From Magnolia sinica (lineage: Eukaryota; Streptophyta; Magnoliopsida; Magnoliales; Magnoliaceae), in the NCBI RefSeq assembly GCF_029962835.1, contig NC_080573.1, forward strand, positions 91,941,501 through 92,005,500: a stretch of DNA of 64,000 nucleotides, in the 5' to 3' direction. The notes below the pieces were generated by a model that did not search any database, had not been told where the DNA came from, and saw only the letters and a list, made by a program, of their open reading frames with translations. This document shows, in pieces, positions 24,457-36,945 of the stretch. The translations under genes and the position numbers were made by a program. Position 1 is the first letter of the stretch. Each line of letters begins with the position of its first letter.

Positions 24457-25500
24457 TGGCCGCATATCATGCCTCGTTAGATTGTTTCGAAAGGACAATC
24501 ACCTTCTCTATAATCGGCCAACCACAGTTCCGGTTCAGGATTCTGCCAGCAGAGCAGACAGGGACATCCTTGGCCTACCTAGTTGAAGAAGAAAGGACCC
24601 TAAGGATTTAGGAGATCCCAATCGTATGTGAATATCTCGATGTCTTTCAAGACATCCCGGGCCAACCTCCTCAAAGGGCAGTGGAGTTTTGTATTGACCT
24701 GATGCCAGGTACTGCACCCATCTCAAAGGCGTCGTATCGCATGGCACCCATGGAGTTGAAAGAATTAAAGAAGTAGTTGGAGGAACTTTGGGCTTTGGGC
24801 TTTATTCACCTAAGTAGTTCTCCTTGGGGAGCACCGGTCCTACTCGTCAAGAAGAAGGATGGGTCGTTGAGACTTTGTGTGGATTATAGGGAGCTAACTA
24901 AAGTGACCATCAAGAATAAGTATCCATTACCAAGGATTGATGATCTGTTTGATCAGGTTAGGGAGGTGCAATTCTTCTCGAAGATCAACCTACGTTCTGG
25001 ATACCATCAAGTTCGAGATCGAGAGGACTCCCTAAGATGGCTTTTCGCACCAGATATGGCCACTTTGAGTTCCTAGTCATGTCCTTCGGACTGACGAATG
25101 CCCCAATCGTATTTATGCAATTGATAAATGAGGTATTTCGCCCTTATCTCGGCCAGTTTGTGGTAGTATTCATAGACGATATTCTAATATATTCGTGTAC
25201 CTAGGAGGAGCATGAGCATCATCTATGCACTACTCTGCAGACGCTTCATAATCATCAATTATATGCCAAATTGGAGAAGTGTGAATTTTGGCAGGAAGAA
25301 GTGAAGTTTCTTGGCCACGTCATTACTAGAGAAGGAGTGGCCGTAGATCTGGCTAAAGTCGAGGTTGTGCTTAAGTGGCAGCAACCCACTAATGTCACAA
25401 AAATTCGAAGCTTTCTGGGTCTAGCGGGATATACAGATGGTTTATTCGAGGGTTTTCTCGTATAACAGCACCTCTAACATGACTAACCCATAAAGGAGCA
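24457..25500 (+). pseudogene. Tekay RT, copy 2
   Basis: A reverse transcriptase parallel to copy 1. It begins with the tail of the protease (HASLDCFERT) and shares stops at 24609-24611, 24774-24776 and 25480-25482 with copy 1. The catalytic FIDDIL is intact (Asp codon GAC at 25175-25177). Private damage includes a frameshift near 25025 and a TAG near 25202. A one-base loss occurs in the GLAGYY block near 25432. Confidence 0.9.
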
Positions 25501-25990
25501 CCTTTTGATTGGAGTGAAGCCTGCGAGAAGGCATTTGCAGAGTTAAAAGATAAGTTGACAATGGCACCAGTTCTCACCCTGCCATCTGGAAATGAAGGGT
25601 TCGTAGTATACACAGATGCCTCACGGATTGGATTGGGTTGTGTGCTGATGCAGCATGAGAAAGTTATAGCATACGCTTCTCAACAGTTGAAGGCCTCTGT
25701 GAAGAATTACCCCATGCATGACTTAGAGTTGGCCGCGGTAGTGTTTGCAGTAAAGATATGGCGACATTATCTATACGGGGTCAGATTTCAACTATTCGCG
25801 GACCGTAAGAGCCTTAAATATTTATTCTCTTAGAAGAAGCTTAATCTGCAGCAGAGAAGGTGGTTAGATTTTTTAAAAGGATTATGATTTTTCTCTTCAA
25901 TACCACCCAGGTAAGGCTAATGTTGTAGCTGATGCCTCAGTCGCTAGCCACGAGGAATTATTTCTCACCTTATGGTTCGATAGTGGCAAA
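25501..25990 (+). pseudogene. Tekay RNase H, copy 2
   Basis: An RNase H with [15 protein letters not shown] and [20 protein letters not shown]. It stays in frame through the point where copy 1 is shifted and ends in [12 protein letters not shown] before a TAG at about 25831. Confidence 0.85.
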
Positions 25991-27060
25991 TGTTGGAAGA
26001 AATAAGGGACTTCGATTTCGAGTGGAGCTTATAATCAGCTACTATGCATTTTGCAAGCTTATCCATTCAACCATCATTTATATCCCCAGTCATTGAAGCG
26101 CAACAGGCTAACCCTACAATCATTAATCGCCGTAAGGAAATGACTGATGATGGTTCGTCTGAGTGGCAGGTCGGTGTAGATGGTGGACTTCGCTATAAAG
26201 GGTGACTACATGTGCCGGAAGATGCTAAGCTGATGCAAGAAATATTGATAGATGACACCGGTCTAAATTCACGATCCACCAAGGCAGTACAAAGATGTCC
26301 CATGATGTTAAGAGACAATATTGGTGGCCAGGGATGAAATGTCACATGGCTGAATTTGTCGCCCAATGTGATACATGTAAAAGGGTCAAAGCAAAGCATC
26401 AACGACCCTCTGGTACCTCGCAACAACTGGAGATTCCTCAGTGGAAGTGGGAGCACATTATCATGGATTTCATTATGGGATTACCGCGGACTCCTCAAGG
26501 TCATGATGTCATCTGGGTCATCGTTGATCGACTGACAAAGTTAGCTCATTTCTTACTTATACATGCTACCTACTCCATGGACCGACTTGTTGAGTTATTT
26601 GTTAGCGAGATCATCAGGCTGCATGGAGTGCTAGTATCAATAGTATCCAACTATGACCTGAGGTTCACATCGCAATTCTGGAAGAGCTTTCGGCGAGCCT
26701 TGGGTGCAACTCTGAAGTACAGCACCGCCTACCTCCCCCAGACAGATGGGTAGACTGAGAGAGTCAATTAGATTCTGGAGGATATGCTTAGAGCGTGTGT
26801 GCTAGATTTCCAGGGTAGCTGGGATACTCATTTGCCGTTGGCTGAATTTACATATAATAATAGTTATCAAGCAACCATAGGCATGGCTCTGTATGAGGCC
26901 TTGTATGGTGGACCTTTTAGGTCACCCAATTATTGGACAGAAGTTGAAGAACGGAGTTTGCTCGGGCCTGAAATTGTTCTGGAAACCTCGGAAAATATAG
27001 AGCTTATCAGAAAGAGTATGCGCACCACTCAAAGCCGATAGAAGAGTTATGCTGATCGCC
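25991..27060 (+). pseudogene. Tekay integrase, copy 2
   Basis: An integrase with a damaged zinc domain: a small disruption near 26250 removes part of the first His region, while CDTCKRV is kept. In the core, MDFIMG is present, but the second catalytic Asp is changed: the SDRD motif reads SNYD with codon AAC at 26649-26651. A TAG replaces Gln in DGQTERVN near 26750. The stop at 26203-26205 is shared with copy 1. Copy 1 lost RT activity while copy 2 lost IN activity, on top of the shared lesions. Confidence 0.88.
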
Positions 27061-27519
27061 GGCATAGGGAATTGGAATTTACTGTCGGAGATTATGTCTA
27101 CCTCAAGGTCTACCCATGAAGGGTGTTTTTGATTTGGCGAGCAGGGAAAGCTTGCCCCGCGATATATAGGCCCCTTCGAGATAGTAGAACGGATTGGCCA
27201 AGTGGCATATCAACTAACCTTGCCTTCCCAGCTGTCAGGTGTTCACAATGTATTTTATGTATCCATGTTGAGAAGGTGTGAGCTAGAGACAGAGAACATT
27301 ATCGACTGGCAACCAATTGAAATCCATGAGGACATGTCATACATAGAACATCCGATTTGTATCTTGGATCGAAAAGAGCAGATCCTTCAGTCAAAGACGA
27401 TTCCATTGGTGAAAGTTCAGTGGGGACGCCCTAACGAAGCAAAGGCCTTGTGGAACGTGAGGAGGACATTTGACCGAAATATCCCCATTTGTTCTAATGA
27501 ACTTTATAATCACTGTTAA
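27061..27519 (+). pseudogene. Tekay IN C-terminus and chromodomain-like region, copy 2
   Basis: Parallels 18771-19215 and is open from 27202 to 27519: QLTLPSQLSGVHNVFYVSML, then ILDRKEQILQSKTIPLVKVQW and a degenerate chromodomain-like tail. A frameshift lies upstream near 27112. Confidence 0.75.
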
Positions 27520-27650
27520 AAAAAATAAAAAATCACCAATGTATGATATCCTTTTTGCAAAAAAAATGAGGTTTTCTGTCATTTCACTTTTTTATCATGA
27601 AGCCCGCATTTTATCCAATATAATAGAAATTTCAAGGATGAAATTTCTAT

Positions 27651-27664
27651 AAGGAGAGGAGAAT
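27651..27664 (+). other. Tekay polypurine tract, copy 2
   Basis: AAGGAGAGGAGAAT directly before LTR 3, identical to copy 1. Confidence 0.85.
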
Positions 27665-29962
27665 TATAACACCCGATCCATCTTATAAGTACGACCGATT
27701 GGTTAGTAGGTGAGACTCACCTTCCGAAATAAAACTCGATAATGCCTGCATGAACAATTCAAATACTCAAAAGAACCCCTTATAGTACACCCGTCATAAT
27801 GTGACCATAAATAACTAAAACCAATACCATGATGACCACCCTGACTATTCCATACCATTTTATGCCTATGTGCACGATGATCGACGCTTTTGGTCAGACC
27901 TAGATTGGTCATGTATAGTACACACCCTACTGACCAGAACTCCAAGACTTCGAAACCTATTCCATATCGACCGCCACATCGTCACGATCGCGGAGGTACC
28001 ACTTGTGCATTTGTGCATCACTCCGTTAGTAAGATACTCTGTGAAGAATTGTCGATGTATCATGTGCGCATGGCGCCATATAACATGTGCACAACACATG
28101 CTCTAACACATGCACCATACCACAAATGGGTGAGAGAATCTCTACCCATGTGTGTGATGTCACACACGCATACCCCTCCCTCTCTCATGTACAACCCAAA
28201 GTCAACTCTTCTCCATACCATATCTCATGCATGACATCATCACACCATGCCATCCCATGCCCCTTTAATCCATATTAATTCTTAATCATGTACAAATTCC
28301 CATAATCTTAGCCTAAGCTAAGATTAATCACATTAGCCTAACCTAACCATATTTTTATCCATTTCTCTACATAAACCCCTCCACCCATTAGCATTTTCAT
28401 CATTTTTTCTACAACAAGAGAGAGAGAGAGTGAGAGAGAGAGTGTGTGAGGGAGAGGAGTGATCTTGGTGGGCCATCAATCCCATCCTTTCCATCCATCT
28501 CAACCATCCATTCCATCAATTTCATCCCTTCCATCTAATCCATCAAGGTGAGTACACCCTCCTCACTCATTTTTATTTTGGTTTCCTTGTGTTTATGTAT
28601 GGTGAAGATGGTGTTGATGATGAAGACAATATGATTGTTGGAGAAAATAATTATAACGATGATAATGATATGATTAATGGTGTAGATGGCTTAAAAACAT
28701 AAATAATATCATAATTTCGAAGTTGTGTGGGACCATTGATCATGGCCCTACTAGGATGTTAGACATCCAATCTGTTCATAAGGTCACAAAGACCGGTATG
28801 GAATATCACACAAATTTCAACTTGATTAGAATGTGGTGGGCTCCACCGTGGGCCCATTGTAATGTTATATGCCATCTAAACCATCCAAGCAGTGGCACAT
28901 TGGGCTAGCCAAACTCACACACACCCATGCACACACGTAAACACAACATAAAGAAGAAGAAGAAGAAGAAGAAGATGATGATGATGATGCAGGCAGAGAC
29001 GCTGACGCTGCTGCTTGGAAATGAAGGGGAGGGGATGTGGGCCCACAACGTTCTCCTCATGATGTATGTATCTAATCCACATTGTCCAATAAATTTTCCA
29101 CATCATTTTAGGTCTTGAGCCAAAAAATGAAGCCAATCCAAATCTCTAGTAGGCCACACCATTGAAAACAGTGGTAATAATGGAATTTCACTATCAAAAC
29201 TATTAGGGTCCGCTGTGATATTTCTATTTGTCTAAACAAATCGAATATTGGACTCTTTAGGCTCCCCACGACTTGAAGAATTCAATAGATAGAGTGGATC
29301 ATCATAATATGGGCCACACCTATCAAAAACCATCAAATACAAAAAAAAAAAAACCAACATATATGCTGGACGTTGGTTTCTGTCAGCATCCAGAGGATGC
29401 TGCAGCAAGCAGTGTCCTGCTGCTTTCTAAAGGGCAGGTTACGTGGGACTCACCATAGGCCCCACCATGATGCATGTTGAACAACAACACCGTTCATTTG
29501 ATGGGTCCCCTTTAATTATTGGGATATTCTGAAAATCAGTCGTACACGGAACTTAGGTGGCCCACACCATCTAAAATCATGTGAAGACATGCTAGGACAT
29601 ATATAGGCACTTGCTGGGGCCCACCTGAAATTTGGATGCATCTAAAACTTAGTCTGACCCCTCAACTAAGCAGGACACACATATTGGATGGACTGGATTC
29701 GTGAACCACATCTTGTTGGGCCCAACAAACAATTAAGAATATTTTAATGAAGGATGACCCCCCTCATCTTTGCGTGTGGTGTGGCTGGCACAAGTCACTG
29801 GTCACTAATGGACTTGGTTTTTTTTTTTAAAAAAAAAAACCTAGGCCCACCATGGCACGGTGCATCCAACTGATGGGGCAGATGTTTGACACGCATCATG
29901 CTGGGCCCACAGAGTCAACCTCATGGGAAGTCCCCATGTGCTGGACCACATAGAACCTTTTC

Positions 29963-30014
<52 letters not shown>

Positions 30015-31831
30015 GTTAGCTGGTTAGTACGCCCCCCTATTAGTCCACACTTCACTATTAGCCACTCCCACTCGGGATCCATACCAAGACCTAAGTGTCG
30101 AAATGAGGTATCTTAGTCTACCACCTGAGCTATGGATCAGGGTGTATATACCTAATACATATGTGGTGGAGCTAAATTTTGGGCCTCTCAATAACTATAT
30201 GTTCTCCTCATCAAAGTCCAATCCAAAACTCATTAAGTCCACCATGAATACATTGGTGTGTATTGGACTTAAGGCCACCCGATATGACAGGAATTTGTGA
30301 CCCAATTTCATGAATATCTTAAATAGTCATAATAGGCTTCTAATCACCCAATATAATGCAATGATCAAACCGTGGAGTAGGAAATTAGATTGTTAGTAGG
30401 ATATTCATACATAAGAAGTGATGTTAATTTATAGAAAGAAGTAATAACTAAAATTACGATCAAGTACCCTAGTTTAGACATTACAAGGAATACAATTTAA
30501 TTAATCATGATTAAGAAAGAAGAGAAACATATTTTGTAGTTGAAAGTATTAAGCTACGAGGCCACAAGTTGTCAGCATCACGTAGGAATTGGCTATCCAG
30601 GTACGCAGTTCTTTAACAATCTTGCACCCTGCATATCGGCATACATTGAGTTCTAGTCATCATTGAATTACTTATCATTAGCATCACTATACATTCCATG
30701 ACATGATATATGATAAGGAATAGTAACCAAATTCTTTACAACATCACGGATTTACCGTATTATGATAAGGATGATGATATTAAATCATGGACACTGGAAA
30801 TATGAAAATAGTTGGGGATGATGTGCCCCTTGGGTTGAGAGACCCTAAACCCCAATGGTACCTTGGGATGCCTCACCATTGGGCTGCGTGGATACATGGG
30901 CCATGGATTTGACTCCCACTGATGAGGCCAGGTTGAGAAGGGGTATGTCCGACCTGCCTTAGGGCAGAGGTGGCAAATGGGGACCGGTTTGACCCGCCAG
31001 AGAGGAGAAGCGCGAACGAGGTCCGCTACTAGTGCACACAATGTTGGTTGTAACTCCATTGGTGGGTAGTAAGGTCGATTGCTAGTGTCTGGCACATGGG
31101 CATCGACCCCGGTGGATCTTAAGTTCCAACAATATATTGATCATAGTCGATATGATGATGTTCAGGAGTAGTGCGGTCAAGTCTATGGTGAGAGTACTAT
31201 TGGCAGGTGTTTCTACAGTTAGCATACAGTTATTTCATGCATTTCATAGATGATCTCGCTCCATCATTCATTGAGACATCGCTTTGTGCTGTTTATTACT
31301 TTTGGCAGTTCTTTCATTATATCTTTTATGTTAACTTATCTTGCATACTTATCATGAGGACCTTGCATTTGTCAATTATATCTTCTATGTTAACCTATCT
31401 TGCGTACTTACCATGAAAACTTTCCACTTGTTAAAGTTATAAGACTTACTTGTTTTTTAACCACTCAAGTAAAGGATCTAAAGAAGAAAAACAAGTAGCA
31501 ACTACAAGTTAGGTACCACGTCAAGGGACTGGTTTGACTTTTAAAAATTTTGAATTGTACATGATGTATATATGTATCGTATAGACAGATGTTGTACTTT
31601 TGGAATTTTATAGTACCCAGTTTACTTATATGCAGATGTTACTTATCTTATCTCTGATATTTATTTTGTGAAGTATGAATGGTGAGATTTATCCTTTACA
31701 TTACCTTGCCGGACGCCGAGATTGGGGTTTAGTGTGTGAGCATCGGGTACCAATCTCGGAGTTCGGCTTGTTGTGCGCTAGATCCGGTAGATATAGCGGT
31801 ATTCTAAGGATATTGGGTCTGGGCTCTGACA
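27665..31831 (+). repeat. Tekay LTR 3
   Basis: The 4,167-bp right LTR. It ends CTCTGACA followed by the target duplication GAACG. It holds the splice donor at 28548, captured MITE segments (about 28735-29210 and 29440-29965), a long TA run at 29967-30011 and the tRNA-like antisense segment near 30071-30131. It is closer to LTR 2 than to LTR 1 in having the 55-bp block near 31540 and lacking the 547-bp MITE. Confidence 0.9.
29967..30011. repeat. (TA)n microsatellite in LTR 3
   Basis: An expanded TA run at the same site as the shorter runs in LTRs 1 and 2; it abuts the end of the captured MITE segment. Confidence 0.9.
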
Positions 31832-32340
31832 GAACGAGCAATCAAATGTTGTAAACAACTATCAAAGACCTTTTAATGGACCCATCTCCAACACATACAA
31901 TCCTAGTTGGAGAAATCATCCAAACTTTAGTTGGAGGAATGGACAAACTGCTACTCCTCAAGGAATCCCTAACCAATTCTTAAATCAAGGGAAACCTCAA
32001 GAGCATCTAATCTAGAAACATATTCAAAACCAAGAGCTTATCACTCTGCAAGATGAAAAGTCTAAGGACCCGAAAGTAGATGAAACTAATAGACCTAGCA
32101 ACACTCCACAATAGATAGAACCGAAACTCCAAAGTAAGCCGATTGCACCATTCCCCCAAATGGCTGATTGCACCAAAATCTCTCTCTAACTCTCAGAACA
32201 TTCTAAAGGTGTTGAAACAAGTGAAGGTCAATATTCCTTTACTAGATGCGGTTAAACGAATACCATCATATGCCAAATTTCTGAAAGACTTGTGTACAAC
32301 CAAAAGACAGTAAAATATTCAAAAGAAAATCTTTTTAACT
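31832..32340 (+). pseudogene. Athila gag, C-terminal part
   Basis: Starts with the second copy of the target duplication GAACG (31832-31836) and continues the gag frame cut at 9711. It encodes an Asn- and Pro-rich stretch (NPSWRNHPNFSWRN) typical of the region after the zinc knuckle in Athila gag, then a Gln/Glu-rich linker with stops near 32010 and 32113. Confidence 0.8.
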
Positions 32341-32960
32341 GAAAAAGTGAGTGTCATCCTAAAGAAAGATGTGCCACAGAAATACAAAGATCCCTGTAGC
32401 ACAACTATTTCTTATGTAATTAGGAACTACCGCATTGAGCACGCATTTCTTGATTTAGGAGTGAGCATAAATCTAATTCCTTACTTGGTCTACGAACAGC
32501 TAGGGTTCGGAGAATTAAAATCCACCCGAACCACATTACAACTTGCTGATCGCTTAGTTCGTGTATAGAGAGGGGTAATTGAGGATGTGTTGGTCCAGGT
32601 TGACAAATTCTACTACTCATCATGGACATGAGTACTCAAATTCCTGTCATTCTTGGTCACCCATTCCTTGCAACATCAAATGCAATCATTAATTGCAGGA
32701 ATGGAGTCATGAGTTTGTCTTTTGGAAATATAACATTGGAGTTGAATATCTTTTTCAATACGGGCAAACAACTAGAGGATGATGATGATGCCCACGATGC
32801 TAACTTGATTGATTCTTTCGTGAAAGATAGAACAATTTTGACCTTATTCTCTGACCTTCTAGAGACGTGCTTAACCCACTCCCATGATTTTGATGATGAT
32901 ATGATTAGGGAGACGGAGGTCATGCTTGATACTGTGCTGGTACTTGAAGTTAACTGGTAG
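32341..32960 (+). pseudogene. Athila protease
   Basis: A retropepsin-like domain with the Athila/Tat active-site form (FLDLGVSINLIPY) around 32450-32490, then TTLQLADR. After a frameshift near 32620 come QIPVILGHPFLATSNAIINC and GNITLELNIF. A stop at 32566-32568 interrupts it. It would process the Gag-Pol polyprotein. An acidic linker (DDDDAHD and neighbours) leads to RT. Confidence 0.85.
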
Positions 32961-33059
32961 AGTCCACAATTCGAAGAATTGCCCCAAACTGATGTAATGC
33001 CTATACCGTCTAACCTCAAGGCACCAAAGCTTGGCCTAAAACCTTTGCCCTTTGATTTG

Positions 33060-34070
33060 AAATATGTCTATTTAGGTTAAGATGAGACATACTCGGTGGT
33101 GATTTCTTCCCATCTTGAGCAAGAACAAGAGAGTATGTTCATCTCTACTCTCATTGAGCATAAGGGAGCCCTTGGATGGTCGATTACAGACCTCAAGGGA
33201 ATTGACCCTTCAATTTGTACTCACCACATTTATCTAAAGGATAATGCGAAGACCTCCTAGTAACCATAACGTAGATTAAACCCAAACATGAAGGAAGTGA
33301 TTAAAGCTGAGGTACTTAAACTATTGAATATGGGTATCATATACCCGATATCTGATAGTCAATTGGTGAGTCCAACTCAAGTGGTTCCTAAGAAGTCCGG
33401 AATCACCATCGTAGCCAATGCCAACAATGAACTTATGCCAACTAGAGTTACTACTGGTTGGAGAATGTGTATTAATTACAGGAAGTTGAATATCGTCACG
33501 AGGAAGGACTACTTCCCTTTGCCCTTCAATGATCAAATCTTGGAAAGGCTAGCTAGTCACTCGCACTAGTATTTCCTCGACGGGTATTCGGGCTACAACC
33601 ATAGAGATAGCCCCTGAAGATCAGGAAAAGACCACTTTCACATGTCCATTTGACACCTTTGCTTACTGAAGGATGCCATTCGGACTGTGTAATGCCCCCG
33701 CCACTTTTCAGCAATGTATGATGATTATTTTTTCTAACATGGTAGGGCAATATTTAGAGGTCTTTATGGATGACTTCTCTGTCTTTTGTCCATCCTTTAG
33801 TGATTGTCTAGAGAATCTTAAATGTGTGTTGAAGCGATGTGAGGAAAAGAATTTGGTACTGAATTGGGAGAGGTGTCATTTTATGGTTCATAAGGGAATT
33901 GTCCTTGGACATATCATCTCGTCCAAGGGAATTGAGGTAGATAAGGTTAAGATTGATCTTATCTCTAACCTACCTCCACCCAAGAACATACGAGATGTGC
34001 AAACCTTCTTAAGACACGTTGGATTTTACAGAAGATTCACATCTCTCTCATCGTCTATATAATTTACTTT
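33060..34070 (+). pseudogene. Athila reverse transcriptase
   Basis: RT with MGIIYPISDSQLVSPTQVV, PKKSGITIVANANNE, WRMCINYRKLN, FGLCNAPATFQQCM and the catalytic FMDDFS (Asp pair about 33768-33773, intact). The distal part has GHIISSKGIEVDKVKI and a thumb-like FLRHVGFYRRF. Frameshifts lie near 33570 (after LASHSH) and in the DGYSGYN region. A stop sits near 34060. These RT words are the best evidence for the Athila assignment. Confidence 0.9.
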
Positions 34071-34480
34071 AAAAGGATGCACCATACGAGTGGACTGAGT
34101 AATGCAAGGAAGCTTTTACTAAGCTTAAGGGCATGTCAACCACTACGCCTATCATAAAGCCACCTGACTGGAGCCTTCCTTTTAAACTTATGTGCGACGC
34201 ATCTGATAATGCTCTTGGGGTGATTTTAGGCCAGAGAAAAGAAAAGAAGCCATATGTTATTCATTATGCAAGTAGAACTCTAAATCCTTCCCAAGTGAAC
34301 TACTTTACTACAGAAAAGGAACTCTTAGCTGTGGTTTTCACTTTGAACAAATTTAGGTCTTACTTGATTGGATCCAAGATCATCATTTACACAGATCATG
34401 CGACGGTCATGTATCTTCTTTCTAAGAATGATGCTAAGCCCCGCCTGATAAGATGGATCCTCCTACTCTAAGAATTTGAT
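34071..34480 (+). pseudogene. Athila RNase H
   Basis: A domain reading [17 protein letters not shown], then [29 protein letters not shown] and [13 protein letters not shown]. The catalytic Asp and Glu positions are kept. It ends with a TAA at about 34469 in a Trp/Leu-rich block. Confidence 0.88.
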
Positions 34481-35886
34481 TTGAAAATAAAAGATAAAAA
34501 GGGAGTAGAGAACATAGTAGCTAATTCTCTTGAGACGGCACATATAAATGACATGTTCCCTGACGAACAATTGTTCAAAGTCTCCCATTCACCTTGGTTT
34601 GCGGACATTGCTAATTATCTTGCTACAGGTTTCACGCTGACACATTGGACTGCACAAGATAAGAAAAAAATTCTTCACAGAGGTACGCAAATTCTTCTGA
34701 GATGATCCATATTTGTTTAAATATTGCCCAGACCAAATCTTAAGGAAATATGTGCCAGACAATGAACAACAAAGTGTCATCTCCTTCTGTCATTCTCAGG
34801 CCTGTGGTGGTCACTTTTCTGCCAAAAAGACCACCGTCAAAATTTTGCAATGTGGCTTTTACTAGCGCACTATGTTCAAGGACACTCATGAGTTTTGCAA
34901 AGCTTGTGAGCATTGTCAAAAATTGGGAGTATTGTCCCGTCGAAACATGATTCTTTTGAACCTCATTCTAATTACTAAAGTATTTGATTGCTGGGACATT
35001 GATTTCATGGTACCATTCCCCCAATATTTTGAAATTTTATATATTTTACTTGTCGTAAACTGTCACTAAATGGGTCGAAGTGATTCCATGCCAGAACAAT
35101 GATCATCAAACGGTCATTAAATTATTAAAAGAGAACATCCTTTCTTGGTTCGAAACGCTTCGAGCCATCATTAGTAATGGAGGTTCACATTTTTGTAATA
35201 GGCCATTTGCAAACTTAATGAAGAAATATGGCATCTCGCACAAAATGAGCACTCCACACCACCCACAAACAAGTGGGCAAGCTAAGATTTTCAATAGAAA
35301 AATTAAACATATTTTGGAGAAAATGGTTAAACCTGACCATAAAGATTGGTCAATTCACTTGACCGATCCGTTATGGGCTTACCGTACTGCATTTAAGACC
35401 CCTATTGGAATATCGCTCTTTAGACTTGTCTATGGGAAGGCTTGCCACTTGCTTGTGGAGTTGGAACATAGAGCCTACTGAGCTATTAAAAATTTGAATT
35501 TCAATCTGGACAATACTGGCTCACTATAAAAACTTTAATTGAATGAACTTAAAGAAATCCGGAATGATGCATATAAGAAATCGAGAATTTGTAAGGATAG
35601 GATGAAGGTGTTTCATGACCAATACATTCTTCGAAAATCATTCACACAAAGTCAGAAAGTCCTCTTGTACAATTCTCGATTACATTTCTTTCTGGGTAAG
35701 CTCCGATCTCGTGGGACCGACCCCTTCACTATTACTAATGTTTATCCTCATTGGGCCGTCGAGATTCAGAATCCAAACAATGACAATGACTTCAAAGTGA
35801 ATGGACATCGTTTAAAGCCATTTATTGAAAAATTTGATTCAGAGGATATGTCCATACCTCTGAATGATCCTATTTACCAGGATTGA
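34481..35886 (+). pseudogene. Athila integrase
   Basis: An integrase with zinc-domain remnants (CHSQACGGHF region and CEHCQKLG) at about 34785-34930 and a core at 34995-35310. The first Asp (DIDFM) is present. The second, normally SDGGSHF, reads SNGGSHF (AAT at 35176-35178). The Glu of GQAE reads Lys (AAG at 35284-35286). Both are single G-to-A changes. The C-terminal part (35539-35886) includes SRGTDPFTITNVYPHWAVEI and NGHRLKPF. Stops near 35066 and 35480 add to the damage. Confidence 0.88.
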
Positions 35887-36945
35887 TCTCCTAGTCTGAT
35901 GGAGGTATAGTTAGGTTTACTGTTTTCTCCTATTTAGGATAGTTTCCTTTCTGCTATTTTAAGATAGTTTACTTTCCATTGTTTTAGGATAGTTTGTTTA
36001 TCATCTATTTGAGTCTTTTGTGGTAACCCATCTTCACATTGAGATCATTGAAAAAGCCTCAAAATTTCTTTTTCAGGTATTATCTTTCCATCACTTCCCT
36101 TTTTCTTTTCATTGCTTCTTTTGCATTACATGCTTATTTCTTTTACATTGAGGACAATGAAGATTTTAGGTTGGCAATGAAAGATTAGGTAAACTATTTA
36201 GTTGTTTTCTTAGTCCTCGAGCAAAAATTACGGAAAAGTACAAAATTTTAAAAAATTAGAATTATAAGATGCTTAATGTTAATGATTTATGTCTCTTGGA
36301 TCCAGTTACTTGGAGATTTCAAAGTTAAGTTTGAATTATTAATCCATGAGTAGAAGTTTTAAACATTGATCGAGTCATGATTTCACATGTCACATCTAGC
36401 CATCACATTAAAGCTTCAGTGAACATTGAATTGTTAACTTGGTGATCATGTTCGACAAGAAGAGTTGAAAAGAAAGAAAAAATATAATGCCCAGCTAAAA
36501 AAATAGTTGTCGTTGAAAAAGGCAACCTATTAAAGATCTTTAAAAAGATTGAACATAGTGTGTAAGCCATCGATGGAAAAACCAAGAGCTGAAAGGTAAG
36601 TTTCGTTTTAGGTTTTCGTTGTCCTGAATGCTCTTTTGATTATTAATGTTATCATGAAAATGAAGAATTGAACCTTTGATTGTGATAAATCTAGACTTCA
36701 TTATGCACCCATGGAACTCAATGTATGGAATGGTTCTAATTGGAGGATTAATGCTTTGAACTTGATTATGAAGTTTACCAAATACTAAAGTTTAGGAGAG
36801 AATAATGGTCAACATTGATGTATTTTAAAACTCTATTATCTGGATTGTTTTTTAAACTTCTTGAGCTTAAGAAAATTATACAATGGTTCTTAAAATATTT
36901 TTCGCATACTTTGCTCGGGACTAGCAAAATGCTGGTTGCGAATTA
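35887..36945 (+). other. Athila 3' non-coding region
   Basis: About 1.06 kb without coding signal. It contains two internal polypurine-like landmarks of the Athila/Tat group, TTGAGGACAATGAAG near 36158 and CTCGAGCAAAA near 36218, and CTCGGGACTAGCAAAA near 36914 just before the LTR. The env-like ORF known from some Athila elements is absent. Confidence 0.6.

Larger units (their letters stand above)
9712..31831 (+). mobile_element. Tekay-like gypsy composite: LTR-int-LTR-int-LTR
   Basis: A 22.1-kb chromovirus-type gypsy composite with three LTRs (9712-14412, 19354-23467, 27665-31831) and two internal regions in the same orientation. The outermost ends are flanked by perfect 5-bp GAACG repeats (9707-9711 and 31832-31836), and no target duplication separates the units. 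All LTRs start TATAACACCC and end TGACA. Both internal regions have PBS, gag, pol and a polypurine tract, and share nonsense codons. This fits tandem amplification by unequal recombination between LTRs after one insertion, rather than two insertions. Clade assignment rests on RT and IN wording plus a C-terminal chromodomain-like region. Confidence 0.9.

Noticed and set aside
31207..31416. Hydrophobic 69-codon ORF in LTR 3 suggesting a small membrane protein
   Set aside because: It is not conserved as an ORF at the equivalent places in LTRs 1 and 2 and is AT-rich LTR sequence.
32420..33019. Minus-strand ORFs opposite Athila protease
   Set aside because: They are shadows of the plus-strand protease coding region.
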